A stretch of 64,000 bases of DNA from Coptis chinensis (Eukaryota; Streptophyta; Magnoliopsida; Ranunculales; Ranunculaceae). The stretch is taken from the NCBI GenBank assembly GCA_015680905.1, contig CM027378.1, positions 54,089,501 to 54,153,500 of the forward strand, read 5' to 3'. The position numbers and the translations under genes are program-made. Numbering within the stretch: the stretch's first letter is position 1; each line of letters starts with the position of its first letter. This document shows, one piece after another, positions 21,809 to 33,539 of the stretch. The notes under the pieces are model-generated. The model ran no database searches and was not told the DNA's origin. It saw only the letters and a program-made list of their open reading frames with translations.

Positions 21809-23991
21809 CAGAAGCCGTACTTATGAAACTGAAAGGGTTGAAATAATAGAGAAAAAGAGGATTGAGTGGAAATGTGGAATCTCCTGTTGTGACAGAAACA
21901 TTAATAATAATAAGGCTGCAAAAATTTGTAGAATTCGAACAAGTGACAGTCACTGAGATGTTAGGTAATAGTTGGTTGGTAACTCCAGATTCAGTTTGTA
22001 GTTTAACTTTGAGTAATGAGTACTAAGTTAGAGCTACGTATTACCTAAGTACGTGACATGTAGTACACATGCACTCAATGTTATCTATGAGTCTATGAGC
22101 ACGTTTACTGTATAAGAATTGGTTTGTGTTTGTAGGAGTGAGTGGTTCATGGAATCAATGATATAATTTCATTCCAAATTGAGGTCTTTTATGAGTTCAT
22201 TTGGCTGCAACTTTGGGATTGGTTGAAGAAAAAAGGACACTAGTGGTAATGCCAGTTATTATGATGTATATGAGTCAAACTGAAAGCCATTACAACACAG
22301 ACAGACTTTTGTTCAATGAACACGCCACTGTGATCTTTCACTTTGTCTTGACAAAGAAAAATGATACTTTGTTACTGTATAACGTTTCTTTTGGTGAATA
22401 TTATCTTAGCATCACGTAGAGCTAGTAATATTCTTATTTATTTAGCATGTTAAGATGAAACAGAACATTCTACTTCTAGCATAGGCACACAGTTGGTCCA
22501 ATGTTTACATCATTCATCACTACCACCTCTCAAAACAGAATAACAAAAGGAAGCGGTGAGATTAAGGTGTGGTCGGCCACAAACATTAGCCCATCATTGT
22601 ATAATATTATGCCAGGTGTAAGAATCAATTTTCTCCTGTAGCATTTAACAAAAGAAATGCCAATCCTAATAAACGCCTTCCAATCGACAACACTATTTTA
22701 TCAACACAAATTCTTGGGTAAATAACATTGATCTTAATTTTCCTGCAGTGTTCTTAGAACCAGACCGAATGCGACACCCACAAGTTCCAACTGCATTTCC
22801 TTACCTTTTAGCGGTGTTTTAGCTTGAGAACAATAAGTTATAGCTGCACGGCTGCACCTAATAAATGTAGCTAACAATTGTAACAATAATGCACTGTTCA
22901 CTTCACTTTCAGTGTTAAATTGTACATTGGAGACCATATATTGAACTGTTCTAATTTGTGTGTAGGTTCTTTATATTGGTACGATCGGCTTTAATTTACA
23001 GTTCGTCGGCATTAGCCAACAACAAATATTTGATCAGCACAAATATTTAATTACTGAAAAAGAAAGCCCTGTTTTAATCAGGCTTTAGACCAAATAGTAT
23101 CAGCACAGCATAGTTAAACTACTTCAATCCTTCCTTTTTTCTTAATGTGTATTTTGAATACAAGATTCTGATTTTCAGTTTTTCACTATGCAAATTTTAT
23201 TTACTAAAACAGTTGTGATGTTGTGCAGAAGTTCCAATTAGGCGAATGGGGAAATTTAGTAGAATCAACTATGAGCCAAAAATAAAGATGAGCATGAATC
23301 ATCTCACTTCACTCGCCTGCTTATCCAAATAGTGCACCATAGAACTTTTTAGACATAAAATTGAACCGTTCCCTCAGCAAATAAAACGTTCATCAAAGAC
23401 CCAAGTCTCTGTATTAGCATGGTTTATTATAACATCACCGGGAACTATATAATTGAACTCAAACTAATTTTTGCAAAAAGTAAATTGACACCAAAAACTA
23501 ATTAGAGAAGCAAGGATGTGCTCAGATAATTTGTTAAAGGAAAGTCTTATCTTAAACCACTAAGGTCTCATAATGAGCTGGGTATTAACAATATCATCAT
23601 TGCATCATCTCATCCCCCCATTAAAATACAACAAACATCACAATTACAAGAAAGAAAATAAGTAAATCAAAATTGAAAAAAAAATAAAAAAAAGAGACAA
23701 ACAAGAGGCAGAGGAAGAAGGACTAGTTATCAAAGGTTTGAATAAAATAAAATTGATTCTTTCAAAAACAAGAGACTCCTAGTCGAAGAAGAGAGAGCGT
23801 GAGAGACAGAAATGGGGAGTAAAATGGGTTTTAATAAGTTGATGAATTAGGGTTAGGGTTTTCCAATTATGATATTAGCACCAACTACATTTGTTACTGC
23901 ACCCACTTTAAGTTTTTTCTTTTACTATTTGCAGACAAAAGCACTCTTTTGTTGTTGCATACAATCCAGTACCCACTGGCCCATTCCATAA
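21809..23991. other. intergenic, upstream of the subtilase gene
   Basis: AT-rich sequence without a supported gene. Open frames at 22201-22419 (plus) and 22734-22937 (minus) have no recognisable family pattern. A purine-rich stretch at 23680-23800 looks like an untranslated leader or low-complexity DNA. Confidence 0.5.
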
Positions 23992-24426
23992 GAGCATGTC
24001 CCATGGAGAGCTGCTAAATTGGGCTGTTAAAAGGTGCCACATAGGCTTTTTAGCTTGCCCAATCAAATTTGGCACCCCAAAATCAAAAAACCAATCCAAT
24101 CGCGTTTTATATTGAAGTGCTAAATGATACGAACGACATAGTTTCTGCCGTCCATCTATTATTTTGTAACTTAAGTTGAATTTTTTTTTGGACGAACGGC
24201 ACAGTTTCTGCTGTCTGTTGAAATTTAACACACGGACGGTAGAAAACTATGTCGTCCATCTCCCGAACTTATTATAGCAGCTGCTAGCGAATGTCTTACT
24301 TTGGCTGAGTTTTTTACTCCTTCCAAATTTAAGACCCTTTTAGCAGTTCCATTGGAATGACATTTTTGTAATTGGGGTGCTATATTTGCCTTTAACACCC
24401 CATATAGCCCCCCATTGGACTTGTTC
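23992..24426. mobile_element. Tourist-like (PIF/Harbinger) MITE
   Basis: The 435 bp unit is flanked by TAA on both sides (23989-23991 and 24427-24429), the PIF/Harbinger target duplication. The ends are inverted: GAGCATGTCCCATGG on the left and GAACAAGTCCAATGG read inward from the right. An inner inverted repeat (CGACATAGTTTCTGCCGTCC at about 24134, and its complement at about 24236) gives a foldback core. It has no coding capacity. Confidence 0.75.
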
Positions 24427-24429
24427 TAA

Positions 24430-25529
24430 GTGGGTTAGTTAGGCCAGCTCCAATGCTTCCCTGACTTGGTTGGTCACTATAGACGCAAAATTGTATAGTC
24501 AAATCAAGGCCAATGGTCCCCTAGAAGGCTAGAACCAGTGTTCGTAATTTTGAATAGAATGTACAAATTCCGGCAAACATCTTATTTGTTGAGAAAAACG
24601 AAACTGCATCAAAATATAAGTATACAATCGGAATTGCATTGCTTTTGAAATTAGGTTGGAATTGTTAAGAATCTAGGAATTCTGACAGCTCAAACCATGC
24701 CTAGAATGCAATATCCTCAATTGCCATTTGCATATTGTTAAGATCCTAGTTAAGTAATTGGCTTAGTGACCGTGTAGAATCTGCTGGCAGCTAATATGGG
24801 CGTTGTAGGTAGCATCCGAAAGATTAGGGACAATATGAGCTCATCCAAAATTCACATTTTAGGTTAGGACTTAGGACCTCTAGTGAGCAAGTGCTCGTAG
24901 AACCTCAAAAAGTGGATGACGCCTCCAAATCATAGTCTCCATAGACTACGACAACGTCAAGTGAGTGCTAAGTTGAAAAATGCAATGACTAGGAATAAAC
25001 AACACATAGCCACTGTTAGGCATCAAGAAAGCCTTAACGTACATACTCGGAATTTCCCACATTGCCAGTCGGAAACACATCTCACTAAGTCGGAATATAT
25101 CTCACTAAGTCCAATTGGCAATTGTTCTAAGTTAACTGTGTGAGAGGAGCAGAGCTTGTGAATGAGAGAGAGAATAAATAAATAAAACTCTAATAAATAT
25201 AGATAGCAGTTTACATGCTCTTAGGAGTCTTCGGAATCAAAGATTGTCGACATTGTTGGTGAAATTATAGATTGCAGTTTAGATCACACAACACTCTACT
25301 AATTGAATTGTGTGGAAGGAACAAAGAATTCAAATGCCTTCATCAGGAAGGAGATTTTACAGTATGATTCAGTATTACCCCTTACAAAAATGTAAAGAAG
25401 TGGGTATGAAGGAAAGTAAAAGTACATCACTGTTATTGACTGAATAAAAACTCAAATCAAAAGAGTGAACAAAATCTGCGTAGCTTATATTACCAAGGAA
25501 TATGATATAGTGTAGATGGTTGAAGATTG
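24430..25529. other. intergenic, no gene recognised
   Basis: Non-coding by eye. A short direct repeat of CATCTCACTAAGTC occurs at about 25077-25110. An open frame at 24916-25143 shows no family pattern. Confidence 0.45.
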
Positions 25530-26138
25530 TTAGTTATATTGAAGTACTTCGAAGTATTGATCCATTTCTCCTGGACTTTTCAAAGATGAACATAAAAAGT
25601 GTCTGGCCAAAGGCGAAAGCTCATGTGTGCACCCTGTATGAGAAATTGGGTAATTATACATGCTCCACTTAGCGTTATGCCTATTCTTGGCACGTTGACC
25701 TTGACGAATCCACTTGCCCACAACTTTGTCCTCTGGACCCTCGGTATGGTTCCTCGGAATTTCTGATGTTCAAATTATTTCTACTAGATCCCAAGAAATA
25801 AAATAGCCCATCCCAGACATGTAGATAACAAAAGGGTTCATACTAGGACATGTAATAACATAACCATAGTACAGGTCTTCCCTTGCCAATGCCCTTAAGG
25901 TTGCAATTAAGTTATCTAGTTAAAAATATGAGTCATCGCTAGCCTTCACAACGTAATGGTATGGAGGATTAGGTCCTTCTGGATCATCAAATATCTCCGA
26001 CAAATTTGAGAAATTCGTATATGTTTTAGCCATATGTGTTACCTTTGTTCATATTCTCTTTGCAGTTGAGTATAATTAAGATGATGGGTCTATTTCTTCA
26101 CTTTCAAATTCTAATACTTCTTCTGTTCCTGTTGCCAT
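25530..26138 (-). pseudogene. GT31-like beta-1,3-galactosyltransferase pseudogene
   Basis: The minus strand reads in one frame from MATGTEEVLEFESEE to EVLQYN. The core is PPYHYVVKASDDSYF (an acidic DDS motif in the place of the DXD metal site), LYYGYVITCPSMNPF, IYMSGMGYFISWDLVEI and NHTEGPEDKVVGKWIRQGQ. The YMSGMGY-SWDLV-GPED order is that of plant glycosyltransferases of the beta-1,3-galactosyltransferase kind (GT31-like), which act in the Golgi. There are four in-frame stops (after DPSS, after AKRI, after DDSYF and after VEII) and no membrane anchor, so this is a partial dead copy. No intron is visible, so it may be a retrocopy or a one-exon fragment. The family call is from motif memory. 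Confidence 0.65.
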
Positions 26139-26202
26139 TTTTCAGAGCAAAACTGAAAACTGGAAGGAGGGAGAGGCAAGTGTTGATAGTTTGGCGCCAA
26201 AT

Positions 26203-26778
26203 AACATGGCAATAAAACACAAGAGCTTCTAGCTCAATTGGTTGTGTACCCCTCTTCTCATGGGAGAGGTTGCAAGTTCGAATCCACCAAGTGTTGGTTG
26301 GAATTTCTTTCTTGTGTAATTATGTGATGGGTCTTTGGGTCAGATGAGCCTTTGGGTTAAAGACCTGGTGCTGCTACGATAGGTGGGTCGAGAAGCGAAA
26401 GCAAGCTAGTCTTCATGACAAGGTGGAGGCGGTTGGCTGGGTCTACTCAAAGCAAGTCTTCATGACAAGGTGGAGGCGGTTGGGTCTACTCAAAGTGGCG
26501 CATCGGCGAGAGCCTTTGGGCTAGGTTCCCTTTGGGGTTGATGAGCCCTTCGGGCAATGTAAGGTGGAGGCGGTTGGGTCTACTTAAAGTGGCGCATCGG
26601 CAAAAGCCTTCGGGCTAGGTTCCCTTCGTGGTTGATGAGCCCTTCGGGCAATTTAAGCTCTTCGAGGTTGATGAGCCTTTCGGGCAATGTAAGTCTCCGG
26701 GCTAGGGTCCTTCAATGTAACCGGTGTGGATTTGCCTTAACCCTCTAAATATTTCAAAAGAAAAAACATGGCAATAAA
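26203..26778 (+). mobile_element. tRNA-derived SINE with a 14 bp target duplication
   Basis: A 548 bp unit (26217-26764) is flanked by AACATGGCAATAAA on both sides (26203-26216 and 26765-26778). The head is tRNA-like: A box TAGCTCAATTGG at 26230-26241 and B box GTTCGAATCC at 26276-26285, spaced as in a tRNA promoter. The body holds repeated modules (GACAAGGTGGAGGCGGTTGG, and GATGAGCCCTTCGGGCAAT three times). The tail is short and A-rich. It moves with the help of LINE enzymes and has no protein of its own. Confidence 0.85.
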
Positions 26779-27055
26779 GTAGGGGTAGAACTCGGGCGTG
26801 TTGGGTCCGGTTGAGGCATAACCCGAGCACAACCCGAGTTTCAAATGTTTCAACCCGAGCCCTAGTCGGTCCTTGAATTTTCAGCCCTAGCCCGACCAAT
26901 TTGGGTTATGTCGGGTTGGTCAAATTTCTCGGGGGTTTTTTTTTTTTTTTTTTTTTTTAAATTAGGAGGTAAAAAATACCGAAATTGAAATCTTCTAATG
27001 AAATCAAAGAGATTTGATTGTTTTAAAATGATTGATTACATTATTCTATCTAAAA

Positions 27056-28041
27056 TAGGGGTGTGCATGGGTACCCAATTACCCAAACCCGAACCGGAAC
27101 AGGAACCATTTATAGCGGGTCTGGGTCCTAAAATGTTATACCCATTTAAAGTGGGTCTTCAAGAACCGATCCGATAAAGAACCGAACCCATTAGAACCGA
27201 ATAGTAAAAAACCGATGGGTACCCGAACCGAAACCGGAACCGATTAGTTTGATTTTGATATATAGAATTTAGTATTATATTACACTAAATAAAAACAAAC
27301 CCAAACATTATTATTATATATAGTATTATATATAGTCTATATTTGTTAGGTGTAAAATTATACTAAATATATATAACATTTAGCATAATAGTGAATGTGT
27401 GTTATTAAATGCATATTTTATAATATTACATTATATATGTGTATTATAAATATTAATAATAATATTTACGTGTCTACGTCTATACGTATAGTCGTATATT
27501 ATGAATTAACTTATGCACTGTCTATATTAACTAATACATGATTGTGTACGTGCTTGATATATTACATGTATATATATTAGATAACGAATACGTGCAATGC
27601 TAACTAACAATTGTGATACATGTGGTATTTATTCTATAGATGACGCATTATGTATAGTATAATATATATATGTTCGATTTAAAATATACACATACATATA
27701 ATGTATGAGAATGTATTTAAAATTTTTAGATAACTTTCAAATATTATTATTGAATTTAGGACCATTACTTCTTATGAGAGGACAAAAATATCGATGACAA
27801 GTGTTATAGTCCCCGTAAACCAACTTTTATATCGGTTATATAACTAAAAAAAATAATTTTAGCAATAAAAATGTATAACCCGATAAGGAACCGAAACCGG
27901 AACCGGAACCAATTTATTTAATGGGTATGGGTCCGGGTTTTCAAAATATAGGAAAAAACCCGAAAGAACCGAACCCGATAGGAACCGCTAAAAATAGACC
28001 TAGAACTGAAACCGGTAAGAACCGACCCATGAACACCCCTA
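27056..28041. mobile_element. nested non-autonomous hAT-type element
   Basis: A 986 bp unit with ends TAGGGGTGTGCATGGGT (left) and TAGGGGTGTTCATGGGT (right, read inward). It is flanked by the perfect 8 bp duplication ATCTAAAA (27048-27055 and 28042-28049). The subterminal regions are rich in GAACCG/CGGTTC words in both orientations, and the core is very AT-rich. It has no coding capacity. It inserted into the outer hAT element and is therefore younger. Confidence 0.88.
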
Positions 28042-28106
28042 ATCTAAAATAGAGATTCTCAATCTTATTTTTTATAAGAATAAAATAATTGAAAGATATA
28101 CGTACA

Positions 28107-28560
28107 TACTAGCTTGTAGGCCCGTGCATACGCACATGCTCTTTTGAAAACATTTATATTTTTTTTAGAAAATTGGGACTACCGTTTTAGTCGCTAATCC
28201 ATTTTAATTTTCTAACAAATTGTTTTAAATTAAGTTTTAAAAACCCGTTTTTTCAATTGGGAGAGAGATTCTATTTTAATAGGAGAATGATTTTTGTTTT
28301 AATTAGGGTATGCTAGATTTTCGCTTAATTTTCAATAGGGGAGGAATTCTCATTTTAATAGGAGAAGGATTCTCACTTTAATTAAAAGTGTTAGAATTTG
28401 TTTTAATAAGAGAAAAATTCTCGTTATAATAGAAGAGAAATTTCCATTTTTCAAATAGGAGAGAAATTCTCGTTTTAATAGGAGATGACGTGAAATTTTA
28501 ATAGAACTCGAAAAATACCCCTTGTGAGAGCTTTAATATTAAGATATAGATATGCACACA
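28107..28560. repeat. AT-rich insert with GAGAAATTCTCGTTTTAATAG-type repeats
   Basis: After the phrase GTAGGCCCGTGCATACGCAC come at least six degenerate copies of an AGGAGA-AATTCTC-TTTTAAT unit up to 28490. I see it as another small inserted repeat or a divergent minisatellite inside the outer hAT element. The family is not identified. Confidence 0.45.
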
Positions 28561-28740
28561 GGCTCGAGTTTTTTGGTTTTTTTATATTCTAACCCGAATC
28601 CAACCCAAAACCGAGTCAGGTTATGATTTTAGTAAACCAAGCCCAGACCACGGATTTGACAAGTTAGCCCAAGACCAATAAAAGTCGGATTTTAGTCAAT
28701 CTTGTGCTAACCCTACCCAAGTTCCACCCCTACAATAAAG

Positions 28741-29054
28741 CAGTAATGTCAGCATTTTTAACGGGCTATTAATTACTTACAATTTATTACTTACCAATTT
28801 AATTGGACGGCCCAGCCCAACTTAGCCCAACTATGCAGTTGATGCCACAAACGCTTTGGTACTTCTCTCTAATGAGTTTAACGAGATGGTATTGGTAATT
28901 TGGTATCATCAATGGAGAACAACTCTTCTTCTTTTTTTTCGATAAACATGGAGAACAACTCTTCATTCAGCGCTAATGATATCCCTACAAACTAGCAGAT
29001 GAAGAAGATGACAGCGTTCACGATGATCATATCTATATACCCCCAAACAAACGC
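28741..29054. other. upstream region of the F-box-like gene
   Basis: A short intergenic stretch. An upstream ATG at 28950 opens a short frame (MENNSSFSANDIPTN) ending in TAG, out of frame with the downstream coding region. That may mean the original start was lost by a frameshift. No clear TATA box was found. Confidence 0.4.
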
Positions 29055-30383
29055 ATGAAGGAGAGCTTGGCAAGTAGGAATACTAGCAGCTGTCCATCTT
29101 CGGAGGAATGGATGAATATATTGGCAAGGTGGAATAATGATAAGAAACACATTGACTGGAGAGAACTTCCTGATGGCATCTTATTACAACATGTAATCTT
29201 TAGCTGTGTCTGCAAATCTTGGAGATCGCTTTCTCCGATGGCGCTTCTTCGACATAGTGAAGGTAATCTACCGTGGTTAATACTTCCCTATGATTATGAT
29301 CCCAAACCCAAACCCAAACCCGCATCTTGGCGACCAGAATACAACTATTGTTGTGATGGCCTTCTTGGTTTTTTCAGTATTTTGGATGAAACAACTTATT
29401 TATTGGAGATACCAGAGTTATATGGACGTAGAATCTGTGGTAGTTCTTTTGGATGGCTAATTACTGTTCATTCCAATTCCGAAGTTCAGCTACTACATCC
29501 CTTCTCTAGGAAAGTGGTTTACCTTCCTCCACTCACCGAGTTTCCTTATGTACTAGGAACTCAACAAATTTCTGAACAAAATGGTGGTATCTTATTTTAT
29601 GGATTTCAAACCCTTCGCAACTGCACCACGTCCATTCTAAATAATATGGAATGGGGTTTTGACCACATGCGCGATCTTTACATTTACAAGGCTATTACGT
29701 CGCCTAATGTTGATATTGTTATAGCTATCCCATGGGATCGCACCATGTTACTTTTCTATAGGCCTGGAGAAGGCAAGGACACGGTTACTTGGAAGAGAGT
29801 ACAGGGCACACCATGAAGACCTGGTAACCCACGTACTTATACGGACGTAACATTTTACAAAGGTGACTTTTACGCTCTCCGGCATAATGGAAGAGTTGAT
29901 GTTTTGCAGGGCGTCCATGGTTCACCTACTAAGTCATTGTTTATAGAACCCGACCCGTACTTGGGCATGTTCGTAGACTTGCATGGTAATAGAGGACGAA
30001 ATTATCTGGTGGCAACTTCAACTGACCTTTCGCTGACCAATAGGTTATATAGTGATGTCAGACACAAGAAAGGATGGTACCGTTTCACTACAGCTTTCAG
30101 GGCGTTCCAACTAGATTTTAGCGAGCATAAGTGGGTAGAGGTTAAAGATCTTGGCAATCGTACACTGTTCTTGGGCCGTAATAACGCTTTCTCCGTGACT
30201 GCAACTGATTGTCCTGGATGTAGACCAAACTCTATCTACTATTCTGATGATGATGTGCTCGGAGATGACAGGGGTCATGATCAAGGAGTTTTCCATTTTG
30301 ATTCTGGTACTACTGAGAAAATTTGTAAAATTGATTCTGAATTTATTTTTCCTCGTCCCTTATGGTTTTCAGCGAATCCATAG
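29055..30383 (+). pseudogene. F-box / DUF295 (KIB-type beta-propeller) gene with an in-frame stop
   Basis: The family consists of plant F-box proteins (substrate adaptors of SCF ubiquitin ligases) with a C-terminal DUF295 beta-propeller. The frame starts at 29055 and runs without introns to a TAG at 30381, broken only by one TGA at 29814. The N-terminal F-box is recognisable (WRELPDGILLQHVI, then CVCKSWRSLS), but about a dozen residues of its middle are missing, so the F-box is shorter than the usual 40-45 residues. The DUF295 part shows YNYCCDGLLGFFSI, VQLLHPFSRKVVYLPPL, DVTFYKGDFYALRHNGRV, AFRAFQLDFSEHKWVEV, NSIYYSDD and GVFHFDSGTTEKI. The frame after the TGA is fully conserved, so the stop is probably recent; CGA to TGA is one simple route. 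A truncated F-box protein cannot be ruled out. Confidence 0.85.
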
Positions 30384-31361
30384 GATGTCTGATTGGAATA
30401 TCCAAACGTTTTTTAGCGAATTGCTTACCCTGAAAATATTTTAAAGTTCCGCCACTGAAAAACTTAGGATGTGTTCGTTTACTGGTTTAATGATTTTTTC
30501 GTACTTAAACAGTGATTTTCCTGTGTTTGGCTGCCAAACATGGTACTGGCAAACAAAAAACTGATTTGCTAGGAAAATAGGCTCCCCAATCTTTTTGCTA
30601 GTGGGAAAACGACCGAAATTTTCCTACTAGGGCAACAAGATTTTCCCACTATCTCTCGCTCTCATCTCACTATCATCTCTCACACTCTCAGTGCCGCCAC
30701 TCCCATCTCATGCTTTGGATCAAAAGGTAGTACCTTCTCTCCCTCATTTCTTCTTCTCTCAATTTGAACTAGTTTCTAATCTCTTTCAAATCTCTCTCTT
30801 TCAAGTGGATAGTTGTTTCGGCGTCGAAGGAGGGATTTTGTTTGTTCTAATCATCAAGCACAGGTAGAATTTCTAATCAGTTCTCTCTATGCTTTTTTCC
30901 CCCCTCCAGTTCTCTCCTCTCTATCTCTTTGTTATGCTGTTTTTAGATAGTTTCTTCAATTTATTGATATAAACTATTTTTTTTTATGGTTTTTTGTAGT
31001 GAAAATCGATATATAGGGGAGGGATGGAGTCACAAGCACTGTACCCCCATTATAGGCACAACCAATCCCATCCATTTGCCTGTTTCCAATCCAACGGATA
31101 TGACTTAAAGTCAATTCATAATCTGATTTTGCAATAACATAAAAAATAAGGAGGGGTAATTTTGGAAAAATAATTTGACCGAAACCAAAAAACAAAATCA
31201 CCAAAATTAGATCAATCTATTTCTCTCTAAACACCTTCTTCTCCACTCATCTCTCCTCTCTCTCTCTCTCTCCAAAATCAAAATACACCACCACCACTCC
31301 AAAATACTAAAGGAATGGACGATTCCATATAATGTGGCTACAGTGCCCTGTGGCTCCATCC

Positions 31362-31388
31362 ATATATATATATATATATATATATATT
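31362..31388. repeat. (TA)n microsatellite
   Basis: About 27 bases of alternating A and T lie within the 5' region of the second Harbinger element. Confidence 0.9.
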
Positions 31389-31997
31389 ATCTATTGTTAT
31401 TTTTATTATTTGCTTGAATTGTTGTTTGAGTTTGAGTTTGGTAATATTAGTAACAATACTGAATTACTACTTCAACTTGCCATCAAGTTGTGTTCATGTT
31501 TTCTACCATATAAAAGATAATTACGTAACAAAAGTAACCCGATTAGAAGTAATTAATGACGTTTTATACTTGCTCTTTTCCATTATGGTTAGATTTGGTT
31601 TTTTTCGATAATCTTGAAGTACGAGATGTGTGTGTGTGTGAATTTCTATACTAAATGTAGTTTATCTCAAGCTGTTAAATTCAAGCATCCACAAATCACC
31701 TTTATGGTATTTTATTGTTCATTGATTTTTTTTTTTATATACTATTGAAGAACTTAATTATAATTGAAGTTTTCAATTTGGGTATGTTTGTTTTAGCAAT
31801 TATCTTAGTGTTTGTTGTTATTCCATGCTATGATTATGTTGAAATTGGGTAAACTGTAAACACTTTCTTAGAATTTAAATGTTTGTTGATTTGTTGTCTC
31901 TAGTTGATGAACTTTCTGTTAAATGGTTTCTTTTGTTTGAGTTTTTGTAGACAGAGAACATAACATGAGCGTATACTAGTTGCGACTCTTCTTATTA

Positions 31998-33285
31998 TTA
32001 TGATGGGTCATATTATGATGACATGGTGGTATAGGAGAAGGTATATAGGGAGGTATAGGCCTAGGCGTAGGAATCCCCCCGCTCTTACTAGAGGTCCTCG
32101 TAGAAATTTGGATTATGTGCAGGCAACTATGTTGGGTAGGATGTATTCTACCACTGACAAATTTTGCCATGAGCAATTAAGGGTGAGATGAGAAATGTTT
32201 AGTCAATTGTGCACTCATTTTCGTGGTCATGGTCTATTTAATAGTAGACATGTTACTGTCGAAGAGCAAGTGGCCATGTTTCTTAACACTGTTGGGCATA
32301 ACATGCGTAATCGAAACGAAAGATTTCAATTCTTCCGCTCGGGAGAAACAATTCACCGTTACTTCCATGTTATGTTGGTTGCATTGCTTCGGTTATTTAG
32401 GGAGTTAGTAAAAAATGCTACTGTTGAGAACTCTCCTCGCGCGTGCTACAACACATACCATTGGAATTGCTACTTCAAGGTTATACAACTTTTTTCTTAC
32501 ACAGGTTAGGATATGAGTGTTATTTCAAGGCTAGAGAGTTTATTCAATCTTAATGAATTTTTCTTTGTTAGGATGTGGTGGGTGCGGTTGATGGTACATA
32601 CACACTTTTTAATCAACTTACCATTAGAGCAACAAGCTAGGTATCGTAATAGGAAGGGTAACGTCACCCAAAATGTTTTGGTGGCTTACACATTTGACAT
32701 GAAGTTCACATACATATAGTACTCGCAGGGTGGGAGGGATCTGCCCATGATGGACGATTGTTGAGAAGTGTTGTGTCTCGTCTAGGGCATAAGCTCACTC
32801 TACCCATTGGTATAGTTTGCACCTTAAACGCCCCTTGTTCAGTGTTGCATTATGCTTAAAATGACTAGTTACTTATCAACCTATTTGTGTCTTCAATTTA
32901 AGGTGGCAAGTACTATCTGGCGGATGCTAGTTTTGCTTTAGTTCCAGGGTTCCTCACACCTTATCGTGGTGTGTGGTACCATCTTAGAGAGATAGGTGAA
33001 GTTCAACCTCAAAATCACAAAGAACAGTTTAATTTCCGTCATTCGTCTTTGCATATTATTGTGGAAAGGACAATTTGTATTTTTAAGAAAAGATTTGCAT
33101 ATCTAAGGCATCCCCAATTCCATGATGTCAACATACACACAAAAGCGATCCTTGCATGTTGTGGTTTGCATAACTATTTGCGAGAAGAAGATCCTGATAG
33201 TACATTGAGCGACGAGGAGCTCAGCGAGGATGAGGTAGAGGTTGTCCTTACTTTGAATACTAAAAACAATGAAGTGAATGAATGA
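31998..33285 (+). pseudogene. PIF/Harbinger DDE transposase, element 2
   Basis: The exon 1 region (31998 to about 32480) reads YSTTDKFCHEQLRVR, VTVEEQVAMFLNTVGHNMR and ETIHRYFHVMLVALLRL. Exon 2 (about 32572-32812) has VGAVDGT with the first Asp, NVLVAYTFDMKFTY and GWEGSAHDGRLLRS. Exon 3 (about 32905-33285) has YYLADASFALVPGFLTPY with the second Asp, FRHSSLHIIVERTICIFKK with the Glu, and CCGLHNYLREED. A TGA at 32189 and a frameshift near 32720 show it is dead. Exon structure matches the first Harbinger element, but the proteins differ widely, so the two are not recent copies of each other. Confidence 0.88.
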
Positions 33286-33539
33286 TTTCATATTGATATT
33301 CAACCTAGCCAAGGGTGGACTAATTTTAGGGATGAATTGTTAATTGCAATGTGGCAAGATAACAATGATATATAAACATTTCTATTAGGTGGATTGTTAT
33401 AGTAACTTTTTTGCAATAAAGAAAAGTTTTTGTCAATTGCAATGTGGCAATGTGGCAAGACAACTATTTGTAAATTTTTGCTATATTTCAAGACTAGTTA
33501 TAATGTTTTTTTTTGTAATACCATGTTTTATTATTTCAA

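Larger units (their letters stand above)
26780..28732. mobile_element. outer non-autonomous hAT-type element
   Basis: Ends are inverted: TAGGGGTAGAACTCGGG on the left and TAGGGGTGGAACTTGGG read inward from the right. The 8 bp duplication CAATAAAG flanks it exactly (26772-26779 and 28733-28740), as hAT elements make. There is no transposase. GGGTT/AACCC-rich subterminal words occur at both ends. A second hAT-type element (27056-28041) is nested inside, and a further AT-rich repeat-bearing stretch follows it. Confidence 0.85.

Noticed and set aside
22201-22419. Open frame upstream of the subtilase
   Set aside because: No recognisable motif and composition like the surrounding non-coding DNA.
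24916-25143. Open frame in the stretch before the glycosyltransferase pseudogene
   Set aside because: No motif and contains a short direct repeat; likely chance.
26220-26290. A tRNA gene
   Set aside because: A and B boxes are present, but the sequence does not close a normal acceptor stem, and the unit is flanked by a 14 bp duplication with an A-rich tail, so it is the head of a SINE.
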